64,000 nt of DNA from Arsenophonus sp031446165 (GTDB taxonomy: Bacteria > Pseudomonadota > Gammaproteobacteria > Enterobacterales > Enterobacteriaceae): the NCBI GenBank assembly GCA_031446165.1, contig CP132905.1:124001-188000 (forward strand), in the 5' to 3' direction. The notes beneath the pieces are model-generated. The model saw only the letters and a program-made list of their open reading frames with translations, made no database searches and was not told where the DNA came from. The translations under genes and the position numbers were made by a program. Below are positions 19,913 through 29,471 of the stretch, one piece after another (position 1 is the stretch's first letter; the number at the start of each line of letters is the position of its first letter).

Positions 19913-20776
19913 TTATTTTTTTATGCTTAATGTTGAACCAATTGATGCCCCGATTATACAAAATAATGCTAACCATTGAGTAAAAAATAATTTTTCATTA
20001 AGAAAAATCATACCCATAAAAGCACCCATTGCAGGTTCTAAACTCATTAAAGAACCAAAGGTTTTTGTTGGAATTCTTGTTAATGCGAACATTTCAATAG
20101 TATAGGGAAATGCAGTTGATAAAATAGCCACAGCAAGTGCAATAGGAAGAATTGAGAAATCCAGTAATTGTTTTATACCAACTGTACATAAACTAATAGG
20201 AAAAAAAATTAATGTAGAGATAAATGAACCCAAGGCTACAGTTTCTGTTCCGTATCCCGCTCCAGCACGTTGTCCAAAAATGATATACATACCCCAGCAA
20301 ACACCTGCAGATAAAGCATATAATATTCCAATTATATCTAAATTATTAATGTTATTTCCTCTAGGAAATAAAAATGCTAGTCCAACAATAATCATTGATA
20401 TCCAAAGAAAATCAATTAGACGTCTTGAAGAAAACATTGCAACAGCTAATGGTCCTGTAAATTCTAATGCAACTACAATACCTAATGGTATCCTCTCTAG
20501 AGATAAATAAAATAAAAAATTCATTAAACCTAAAGATATTCCATAAATTACTAAATCTTTTAGCAAATTTCTACGTATTTTTTTTCGCCAAGGTTTGAAG
20601 ATAACAAATAAAATTATTGTTGCTAAAAATAATCGAAGTGTTGTTACGCCAAGTGCACTAATACTTGGAAATAAACTTTTAGCTAATGAAGCACCACTTT
20701 GTATGGATATCATGGCTAAAAGTAATAATAATATTGGTAAAAGTGCTTTTGGTTTATGATGTAAGAAAAACAACAT
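19913..20776 (-). CDS. rhtA: Threonine/homoserine exporter RhtA (EamA/DMT family)
   Basis: Inner membrane carrier with about ten hydrophobic segments in two EamA repeats; the E. coli relative exports threonine and homoserine. Matches include IQSGASLAKSLFP, VALEFTGPLAVAMFSSRR, GQRAGAGYGTETVALGS, LAVAILSTAFPY and RIPTKTFGSLMSLEPA. The product is 287 residues against 295 in E. coli. A frame opens at a TTG (20791), but the ATG at 20776 has GAGGA about eight bases upstream and is preferred. Retention of an amino-acid exporter could matter for host provisioning or for removing inhibitory homoserine; that is inference. Confidence 0.9.
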   Translation of the reverse strand: MLFFLHHKPKALLPILLLLLAMISIQSGASLAKSLFPSISALGVTTLRLFLATIILFVIFKPWRKKIRRNLLKDLVIYGISLGLMNFLFYLSLERIPLGIVVALEFTGPLAVAMFSSRRLIDFLWISMIIVGLAFLFPRGNNINNLDIIGILYALSAGVCWGMYIIFGQRAGAGYGTETVALGSFISTLIFFPISLCTVGIKQLLDFSILPIALAVAILSTAFPYTIEMFALTRIPTKTFGSLMSLEPAMGAFMGMIFLNEKLFFTQWLALFCIIGASIGSTLSIKK

Positions 20777-22595
20777 TAAATATATCCTCAATAAATTTAA
20801 AAATTATATAAAATTAAATGTAAATTTAGTAATAACATTTTTACTTAATGCTATAAATAATTATTACATAAAAAAATATAAACAAATATTCTTTTTAATT
20901 TTTATTAATGAATATATTGATATTTTCATAAATAATTTTATTATAAAATTATTCAATCATATTAGAAAAAATTTTATTTTAATTGATATTTTTTTTAAAT
21001 ATTTTTTAGAATTAAGTTAAGATTTTAATAAAAATAGATATTATTATGATCTATTTCTATAGTTATTTAAGTGATTTGTTTTTAATATAATTTAATGATC
21101 ATATTTTAAATATTTTAATTACTAACAAATATAATTTTTATGGATCCTGAATTACTTTATTAGTTGTGTTAATTTTTCTATTTATTTATAATTTTAATTA
21201 TATAAATAAGTAATTGATATAATAAAATGTATGTATTTTACATTTAAATTGTATTTTGATAAAAGAATATAGGTTTTTTTTACTAAAAATGATATGGTTA
21301 TTTATTTTTTTTAGTAATTCAGTTTTATTTTGTTAATTTTATTTGTTTTATACTAAAATAGTATTTTTTTTAAATTTTTATAGGAGATTGACTTATTAAT
21401 TATTTTATAGTGATAAATAATATTTATATTTTTTATTTTTATGTTAATATGTAATATAATATATATATGATGATTTATTGAAAATTTTAAAAATATTTTA
21501 ATATGACGCATATAAATTGTTTTGTTATATTCATGTATTTAAGAAATTTTATTATCTAATATTACATCCATCATATAATATAATTTTTTATTTTTTTTAG
21601 AATATAAAAATTAAAAGTTTTTTGCTAAAATTAATTTTATTGATATATAAATAGTAATTTTTTATAAAAAATAATATTTATTTTATATAAAATTCATGAC
21701 TTAAAAAACATATAGAGATTTTTGATAATACAGTCTTTTTTATTATTAATAATGTAGTTAAAGATAAAAGTTATTTATTTTAATATTTTATTAAAGTAAT
21801 ATTCATAATATAATTATTATAATATTATATTATTTATAATGTTTTTATTGGTATAAATGGAAATAGAAAATTTAATGATATTATTTGTATTTAAAAAAAA
21901 TATATTTATTAGTGTAAATAATTTTAATCATTATATATTAAAACATTAATTATTATTTTTATATATTATGAATTTTTCTATTAACTGTAAAATAATGATA
22001 TATATAATAAATAGTTTTTTATTAAAAATATAATACCAATATATTCACTAAATATAGTAAGTATAATTTTTATATAAATTATGTTAAAATTAACATTTTG
22101 ATTTTTAATGAAGTTTAACATGAAGTTTAATATAAATTAAAAGTTTTTAGAAAATATTTATACATAAAAATATTTTTATTTTATATATTTTTGTAGTTTA
22201 ATTTTATTTACATATAAAAATACTTTTTATTATTTATTACTATATTAAAAATTTTGCTTGTTATTTATTAATATATTTTATTATTGTATTTTACTAAATT
22301 TTTTATATTTTGTTTTTATTTCTTGTCTTGAATTAACAATATGTATTATTTATTATTCAATATATATAATATTTAAATTATTTTTTAATTTTTTTAATTG
22401 TTTATTTTTTATTTAATGGTGTTGATGCATGTAATATTAAAAAATATGCTGCAAATATTTTTTAAAGTATGTATAAGTATAAAAAAATATTTAAAATATT
22501 GATTATAAAAAAATATTTTTAAAAAATTTATGAAATTTCAGTTGTAAAAATACAGTTTTGTACTTTTAATTAAAAAATTTACTTTGGAGAAAAAT
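20777..22595. other. Long AT-only spacer between rhtA and folE
   Basis: About 1.8 kb, the longest gene-free stretch in the window. It is almost entirely A and T with dense stops in all frames, short A/T repeats, and no tRNA-like fold, GC islet or gene remnant that I can recognise. Confidence 0.55.
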
Positions 22596-23261
22596 ATGTC
22601 GTCTTTAACTGAAGAAGCGGATCTTGTTCGTAAAGCATTAGAAAATTCTGGTATTGAAACGCCTTTTCATAGTCAATTAGTGTTTGAGCATCAACGTAAA
22701 CAAAAAATTAAAAAATATATGCATAGAATTATGTGTTTACTAAATCTTGATTTAAAAAATGATAGTTTGGTTAAGACACCAGAACGTGTTGCTAAAATGT
22801 ATATTGATGAAATTTTTTTAGGGTTAAATTATAATAATTTTCCTAAAATTACTTTAATTGAAAACAAAATGGATGTTGATGAAATGATTACTGTGCGTTA
22901 TATCACACTTACTAGTTTTTGTGAACATCATTTTATTACAATTGATGGAACGGCAACTGTGGCTTATCTTCCAAAAGATAAGTTAATTGGATTATCAAAA
23001 ATTAATCGTATCGTTCAGTTTTTTTCTAAAAGACCACAAGTACAAGAGCGTTTGACTCAACAAATATTAATTGCATTGCAGACATTATTAAAGACTATTA
23101 ACGTTGCTGTTTCTATTGATGCTATTCATTATTGTGTTAAAGCTAGAGGTATCCATGATATGACTAGTAGTACTATGACCACATCTCTTGGTGGTTTATT
23201 TAAATCTAGTCAAGATACTCGTCAAGAATTTTTACGCAATGTGTCTCGTTTACGTAATTAA
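22596..23261 (+). CDS. folE: GTP cyclohydrolase I
   Basis: Converts GTP to 7,8-dihydroneopterin triphosphate, the first committed step of folate synthesis; homodecameric zinc enzyme. The 221-residue product aligns throughout with E. coli FolE (222 aa): KTPERVAKMYIDEIF, NFPKITLIENKM, TSFCEHHF (zinc Cys and His), GLSKINRIVQFFSKRPQVQERLTQQI, and HYCVKARG (second zinc Cys). The ATG at 22596 follows TGGAGA at 22585-22590; an in-frame TTG at 22584 is part of that site. FolB, two steps on in the pathway, is at 63.4 kb. Confidence 0.96.
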   Translation: MSSLTEEADLVRKALENSGIETPFHSQLVFEHQRKQKIKKYMHRIMCLLNLDLKNDSLVKTPERVAKMYIDEIFLGLNYNNFPKITLIENKMDVDEMITVRYITLTSFCEHHFITIDGTATVAYLPKDKLIGLSKINRIVQFFSKRPQVQERLTQQILIALQTLLKTINVAVSIDAIHYCVKARGIHDMTSSTMTTSLGGLFKSSQDTRQEFLRNVSRLRN

Positions 23262-24276
23262 TTAAATCAAAATTTTAATAAAAATAATATTTTTTGTATA
23301 AAAATAACCTGAATAATTTTATAAAAATATTGCTATTTTTTTATAGAATATGTTTTATATTAGTTTTTATGTATTTAAGTATTTTTTATATAAAGTTTTT
23401 TAAATATTATATACTTTAATGAAAGTATGTATAAAAAATATTTCTCAAATATTTTTATATTATACAACAAATATTGTATATAATATATTTTTATGAAATT
23501 TTCAGTTACTATTATATAATAATTTTATAAAAATAATATTTTTAATATAAAAATATATGCGTTATTTTTCTTTTAAAAATACCATTAATTCCATTCAAGT
23601 ATTTATGAATGAATATTATTTAAATGATTATAAAATACTGATTTAGTAATTGTAATTATTTTTTGTATTGATGAGGCATCTTTATATAATTATTTATTTT
23701 ATCTCTCTATAGAATAATTATATTGTATATATATTAATAAATCAAATTGATATGATTTTTACATTAAATTAAATAAAATATTGTAAATAATTGCATATTA
23801 GCAAGTGTTATTTATATAAAATTAAAAGATAAAACATTAATGTTTATTATTGTTATTATAATTATTTTTTATTATATACTGAATATTTTTATATTTCTCT
23901 TGTTTATTAAAAATTAAAGTTATATATTTTTTATTTATTAAAATCATATATATTTAATCTTATTTAAAATAATTTTTAGAATTTCAAATAAATGATTGCA
24001 TTACATGCATGATTAATAAAAATATAATAAGTAAATTTATATTTTTAAATATATTTTTATTTAAAATTTTTTTAATATTCATAATATTTAAAAAATATTG
24101 TTATTTTAAGTGTTATTTATGCTAATACTCAAATATTGTTTAAATATTTTTATTTTTTAACTATAAGATATTTTATATATCTAATAAGTATAAAATATTT
24201 TATACATCCAATAAGAAAAAGGGCTCTTTCAGAGGATCATTAAATTTTATAGTATTTTTAATATAAATATCAAATA
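23262..24276. other. AT-rich convergent spacer between folE and metG
   Basis: About 1 kb without a supported gene. A GC-richer islet at 24221-24240 (GGGCTCTTTCAGAGGATCAT) has only a 4-bp stem but, read leftward, is followed by a T-rich run, so it could be a weak metG terminator. An imperfect direct repeat of about 20 bases lies at 24165-24215. No remnant of the lost MetG C-terminal domain is readable in the 300 bases downstream of metG. Confidence 0.45.
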
Positions 24277-25935
24277 TTAATTTATTTTATTTGAAGATTT
24301 TTCTAGTATTGCAGTTACTTGATGTATTTCAAGACGTTGAAATAATTTTTTAAACGGAGTTATTTTATGGTTTAGCAAAGGATTTTTTATATCTTCCCAA
24401 TGAAGTGAAATATTTAGAAATTTTTCTGTACGACTACTTAATCCTGGTAATACAGGTTTTAAATAAGTCATTAAGACACGGAATAAATTAATACCCATAG
24501 AACATATATCGTGCAAGTTTTCTTCTTTGTTTTCTTTTTTTGCAAGTATCCAAGGTGCTTGATTATCAGTGTATTGATTAGCTAAATCAGCAAGTAGCAT
24601 AATTTCATGAATTACTTTGTTATATTCACGATCAGAAAACGCTTGTCCAATTTTTTTTTCTGCTGAAATAAATCTTGCATAAATACCTGGTTCTGCAAGA
24701 CGAGGTGATAATTTACCATGAAATCGTTTAGTAATAAATCCCGCATTTCGTGCTGCAATATTAACAACTTTATTCACTATATAACTGTTTATGTTACGGA
24801 CTAAATCAATTAAATTTAGATCAATATCATTAATTCCTGATGATAATTTAGCTGCATAATAATATCGTAAACAATCAGGATCTAAGTGTTCTAAATAAGA
24901 GCGTGCAGTAATAAAAGTACCACGTGATTTTGACATTTTAGTTCCATTTATTGTTAAATAACCGTGAACTAGTATATTTGTAGGTTTACGATAATTTATG
25001 CCTTCTAATATTGCTGGCCAAAATAAAGTATGAAAGTAGATGATATCTTTACCAATAAAATGATAAAGATCGGTGTTATTTCCGTTTTTTTCCCAATAAC
25101 TATTAAAATCAATATTTCTTTTTTTGTTACATAAATTTTTAAATGTACTTATATAGCAAATAGGTGCATCTAACCAAACATAAAAATATTTTTTTGTTTC
25201 GTTCGGTATTTGAAAACCAAAGTAAGGGGCATCCCGTGTAATATCCCATGGTTCTAATCCGCACTTAAACCATTCTTGTGTTTTATTGCGTACGTGTTTA
25301 TGTAAAGTTTCTGATTTTATCCAATTTTCTAATATATGGCTGAATGCTGGTAAATCAAAGAAAAAATGTTTGGTATTACGTATTTCAGGGGTAATACCAG
25401 AAATAGTGGAATATGGATTTATAAGCTTTGTTGAATTATAAGTTGCACCACATAACTCACAATTATCACCATATTGATGAGTTGCAGAACATTTTGGACA
25501 GGTTCCTTTAATAAATCTATCTGGAAGGAAAAGACCTTGTATAGGGTCATAAGGCTGTGCAATTATTTTGCTTTTTATGTAACCATTTTTTTTTAAAATT
25601 AAAAAAATTTTTTCTGAGAATTTCCTGTTTTCTATACTATGAGTTGAATGGTAATTATCATAACTAATAAAAAAATCTGCGAGATCTTTTTCGTGTTCCT
25701 TTTTTATTTTATTAATCATGACTTCTGGTTTTATTTTTAATTGTTGAGCTTTAAGCATGATTGGAGTACCATGTGCGTCATCAGCGCAGATAAAATAGAC
25801 TTCTTTTCCACGCATACGATGGTAACGTACCCAAATATCTGCTTGAATATGTTCTAAAAGATGACCAAGATGAATTGCACCATTAGCATAAGGCAAAGCA
25901 CAAGTAACCAGAAGTTTTTGAGCGATTTTAGACAT
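24277..25935 (-). CDS. metG: Methionyl-tRNA synthetase, C-terminally shortened
   Basis: Class I synthetase charging initiator and elongator tRNA-Met. The 552-residue product has CALPYANGAIHLGH (HIGH motif), FICADDAHGTP, the connective-peptide zinc knuckles CPKC and CELC, WLDAPICYIS, the KMSKS motif in NGTKMSKSRGTF, and the alpha-helical anticodon-binding domain with NQAPW. E. coli MetG is 677 residues; the missing part is the C-terminal tRNA-binding/dimerization domain (OB fold), and the protein ends just after the linker-proximal helix (EIHQVTAILEKSS). In E. coli a fragment of about 550 residues is known to be an active monomer, so this one is probably functional. No binding site is visible before the ATG. 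Confidence 0.95.
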   Translation of the reverse strand: MSKIAQKLLVTCALPYANGAIHLGHLLEHIQADIWVRYHRMRGKEVYFICADDAHGTPIMLKAQQLKIKPEVMINKIKKEHEKDLADFFISYDNYHSTHSIENRKFSEKIFLILKKNGYIKSKIIAQPYDPIQGLFLPDRFIKGTCPKCSATHQYGDNCELCGATYNSTKLINPYSTISGITPEIRNTKHFFFDLPAFSHILENWIKSETLHKHVRNKTQEWFKCGLEPWDITRDAPYFGFQIPNETKKYFYVWLDAPICYISTFKNLCNKKRNIDFNSYWEKNGNNTDLYHFIGKDIIYFHTLFWPAILEGINYRKPTNILVHGYLTINGTKMSKSRGTFITARSYLEHLDPDCLRYYYAAKLSSGINDIDLNLIDLVRNINSYIVNKVVNIAARNAGFITKRFHGKLSPRLAEPGIYARFISAEKKIGQAFSDREYNKVIHEIMLLADLANQYTDNQAPWILAKKENKEENLHDICSMGINLFRVLMTYLKPVLPGLSSRTEKFLNISLHWEDIKNPLLNHKITPFKKLFQRLEIHQVTAILEKSSNKIN

Positions 25936-26933
25936 AGTAGAATTTAATTTTTGTTGGTATATTTTTTCTTTATTGTTTATGTTAAAGTTTTTTAAGCAGA
26001 AAATATGAAGATAATAGATCAGTTATGTTTGCTTTTTTATTAATATCAATTCAGGAAAATTTATTTAAAGTGAAGCAGATATATATATAAAATATATTTA
26101 CATGATATTATAATATAATTTTATATGAAATATTTTTTTCAAGTTTACATACAAGTACTGGTTAGTGTATAAAAAATAAATAATACTTTATTTTTATGTA
26201 TATTTGATTTATAAAAATATTTTTGTTCATAAAAATAGCTTAGTTAATAGTAAAAATACTTAAAAGGTGCATTATACACAATAATTTGCTTATTATCAAT
26301 AAAATTATTATTTTTTTTGAAAGTTATTATAAATATTATAATATTTAAAAAAGCATAAAAATATTTAAAAAAGCATAAAAATATTTAAAAAAGTATAAAA
26401 AATATTTAAAAAACTATAAAAATACTTTTATATAATTACAATAGGGAGATAATATAGATTTTTTTTAGATGTGGATTTTTATTTTTTTAGTATTTTTTCA
26501 ATAAAAATTATAAATATATTATGTTTAAGAAATATTTAAAAATATTTTATATATAACATTTTTAATGTTTAAGAAATTTTTATTACATATTACATAGATT
26601 ATAACTTACTAAGTTATCTATTACTGTCAACTACTTTTTGTTATGTGAATATTATTAATATTTGCAAATAATATATATACATTGTTTATTTTTATTTAAA
26701 GTTGATTTTTATTTAAAATTTTTATACAAGTTATTATAATTGGTAGCATATTATTTCATAATATTAAGCTTTTTTTATAATATTAAAATTTTATCTTGTT
26801 ATGTATTATTATGTGTATGTAATGTATATCTAAATAAATAATATTGCTTTTAAAAAGATGATAGCAAAAAGATTTTTTATAATTTCAATTTTGTAAAATT
26901 ATATTCTACTTTTTTGGAAAAAGGTTTTTTAAA
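25936..26933. other. AT-rich divergent spacer between metG and udk
   Basis: About 1 kb with divergent promoters not distinguishable. It contains the 20-bp tandem array listed separately and several T-rich runs. No gene remnant is recognised. Confidence 0.5.
26341..26421. repeat. 20-bp tandem repeat, four copies
   Basis: The unit ATATTTAAAAAAGCATAAAA occurs at 26341, 26361 and 26381 (last copy GC to GT) and again with one extra base at 26401. It looks like replication-slippage expansion in non-coding DNA, about 500 bases before udk. Confidence 0.93.
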
Positions 26934-27574
26934 ATGTCTAAAGTAGTACATCGTTGCACTATTGTAGGAATATCAGGTGCTTCAGCATCTGGAAAAAGTC
27001 TTATTGCAAAAACTATTTACAATGAATTGTGTAATCAAGTTGGTGATAAGAATATTGGTATAATTGATGAGGATTGTTATTATAAAAGTCAAGATGAAAT
27101 GACTATGGAAGAAAAAAGCAAAGTAAATTATGATCATCCTAATTCTTTAGATCATGATCTTCTATTTCATCATTTACAGTTATTAAAAATAGGTAAAGGA
27201 ATTTATTTACCACAGTATGATTATACTAAACATACACGTAAAAAAACAAAATTTTTTTTTACTTTAAAAAAGTAATTATTCTTGAAGGTATTTTGTTATT
27301 AACTGATAAACGTTTGCGTAATGAACTAGATTTTGCAATTTATGTAGATACACCTTTAGATATTTGTTTAGTCAGAAGAATTAAAAGAGATGTTAATGAA
27401 AGAGGAAGAACATTAGATTCTATTTTAAAACAATACACACAGACAGTACGTCCAATGTTTCTTCAATTTATTGAACCATCAAAACAATATGCAGATATTA
27501 TTATTCCTAGGGGAGGAAAAAATCGAGTAGCTATTGATATTTTAAAAGCTAAAATAGGAGAGTTTTGTCAATAA
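26934..27574 (+). pseudogene. udk: Uridine kinase with a single-base frameshift
   Basis: Uridine/cytidine kinase of pyrimidine salvage. The first frame (26934-27275) gives the P-loop GISGASASGKS, DEDCYYK, NYDHP and HLQLLK up to HTRKK, then stops. The second frame, readable from about 27242 and continuing to 27574, resumes KKVIILEGILLLTD and runs RRIKRDVNERGR, QYTQTVRPMFLQFIEPSKQYADIIIPRGG to the natural end. Adding one base between 27240 and 27265 restores 213 codons, exactly the E. coli length, with exactly nine residues between HTR and KKVIIL as in E. coli. The candidate sites are runs of A7, A4 and T9. AAGG lies nine bases before the ATG. It could be a young pseudogene, a gene rescued by polymerase slippage, or a sequencing error. 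dcd follows as in E. coli. Confidence 0.88.
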
Positions 27575-27641
27575 TTATTTATTTCTAAATGTAATATCTT
27601 ACTTAAAGTTTAAAACTTTACTTAACTTAAAAGGATAAAAG

Positions 27642-28247
27642 ATGCGCCTTTGTGATCGCGATATAGTTAATTGGCTGAATAATAAAAAAATAATTATTGA
27701 ACCCATGCCATCGATTAAACGTATCAATGGAGCAACTGTAGATATTTGTCTAGGAAACAAATTTCGAGTATTCAAAGGATATAAAGTTCCTTATATCGAT
27801 CTTAGTGGTGAAAAAAATGAAGTGAATGCTGTGTTAAATGACATTATGAGTAACGAAATTATATTAAAACATGATAATGCATTTTTTTTACATCCTACTG
27901 AATTAGCATTGGCCGTTACTTTAGAAAAAATTTGTTTACCTGACAATGTTGTTGGTTGGTTGGATGGTCGCTCTTCGCTCGCTCGTTTAGGATTGATGGT
28001 TCATGTCACTGCACATCGTGTTGACCCAGGTTGGTCTGGTAATCTTGTACTAGAATTTTATAATTCAGGTAAATTGCCATTAGCACTAAGACCAGGGATG
28101 ATTATTGGTGCATTGAGCTTTGAATGTTTATCAGGTTTTGCTGAACGCCCATATCATCGTCAACCAAATGCAAAATATAAGAATCAAAAAAGCGCTGTAG
28201 GAAGCAAAATTAATGAAGATGAAAAAGATATTAATAATTTTTCATAA
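27642..28247 (+). CDS. dcd: dCTP deaminase
   Basis: Deaminates dCTP to dUTP, feeding thymidylate synthesis; a homotrimer. The 201-residue product matches E. coli Dcd (193 aa) over its length: MRLCDRDI, INGATVDICLGNKFR, WLDGRSSLARLGLMVHVTAHRVDPGWSG-like catalytic segment, LVLEFYNSGKLPLALRPGM and the C-terminal AKYKNQKSAVGSKI. About eight extra residues follow the family end. AAGGA lies just before the ATG. It lies 67 bases after udk, the same pair as in E. coli, which strengthens both calls; asmA, next in E. coli, is absent. Confidence 0.96.
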   Translation: MRLCDRDIVNWLNNKKIIIEPMPSIKRINGATVDICLGNKFRVFKGYKVPYIDLSGEKNEVNAVLNDIMSNEIILKHDNAFFLHPTELALAVTLEKICLPDNVVGWLDGRSSLARLGLMVHVTAHRVDPGWSGNLVLEFYNSGKLPLALRPGMIIGALSFECLSGFAERPYHRQPNAKYKNQKSAVGSKINEDEKDINNFS

Positions 28248-29471
28248 CTTTAAAATTATTAATTTAGTTTTATATTTTATATTATAAGATGTGTATTATG
28301 ATATGTGCAGCATTTTTTTTTAAAAATAATTGCATTTTTGAATAACAAAAAATATATTTTTAATACATTTCATATAATATGCATTATTAAAATAAATTGT
28401 TACAATGTATTAATGATGTTAATAATCTTGAAAAGATTGTGTTGTTGCTGCTGTGTACGTGGCATAGATTATGAGATTAATTAAATAATATAAAATTCTA
28501 TGTATATAAACAAAATGAATAAAGAAAATATTAGTTAATTTTAATTAAAGTTTGAATAATGATAATAGTTTTTAAATAGAATTTATTGTTTTTGTTAATT
28601 TTCATAAGATTTGTTTATAGTATAAGTGAGTACTTACATAAGTGAAATTAAAATTTTTAATTTTGATATGATTTACACGAATATACAATTTTATAAATTA
28701 TATTAATGTGATATTATATATTTTATACTTTTTAAGTTTATAAAATGTTTTTTATAGATGCCAATATTAAATATAGCGGTTTATTTTAAATATTTATATT
28801 ACTTATCTATATTACTACAATAAAACAATAAAAAATATTTTTATTTATTTGTGCATAATATTTATTTGTGCATAATATACAAATAATATATAAATATATT
28901 AATTGTTTGTATTAAATGCTTAAATGTGTGTTATTTTTTTATAAATATTATAATTTAATGTATAACGCTACATTTTTTATAACACAAAAATAATATTGTT
29001 ATTTACATTTAGAATAACAGAAAAAAGGTATAAAAAATATTTTTTGTAAATTTTTATTTTTACTTTATATTATTTCATATATTGAATATTACAAATTTAT
29101 TAAAAAAATAAAAGCTAGTTGCCCGGCAGTTATTTTTAAAAATAAAAGGCATATATAATATTTTTCTTTAATTTAATGAATTAACATTAAAAATATATTT
29201 TTTTTCATCAACAATAAAATTAAAGATTAATAAAAAAAATTTTCAGTTATAAATATTTTTTAACTTTTTTAATAATTTTTAAGTTTTTAGTTTTGTAAGA
29301 ATAATATATTTAATATATTAAAAAATATCTTACAATATTATATGTATAGACCTTTAGCCCTTAACTCTTGTAGATAAAAAATTGGTAGATATAAAAAAAT
29401 AAAAATTTTATCATGATGTATGGACTTAAAAGTTTATTTTATATCGTTTGTAATTAAGATGAGTTTATTTT
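28248..29471. other. AT-rich spacer between dcd and gnd with two GC-richer islets
   Basis: About 1.2 kb. Against the A/T background two islets stand out. One at 28413-28484 has a 6-bp hairpin (28421-28435) and a tiny open frame with five consecutive cysteine codons. The other at 29113-29150 contains TTGCCCGGCAG next to a perfect A/T palindrome (29130-29145). A 17-bp tandem duplication is at 28844-28877. No gene remnant is identified; in E. coli asmA and surface-polysaccharide genes lie between dcd and gnd. Confidence 0.5.
28844..28877. repeat. 17-bp perfect tandem duplication
   Basis: TTTATTTGTGCATAATA occurs twice back to back (28844-28860 and 28861-28877) in the dcd-gnd spacer. Probably replication slippage. 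Confidence 0.92.

Noticed and set aside
24221..24245. Possible metG terminator with GGGCTCTTTCAGAGG
   Set aside because: The stem is only 4 bp and cannot be extended; the T-rich run downstream is no better than background, so it was left as a note.
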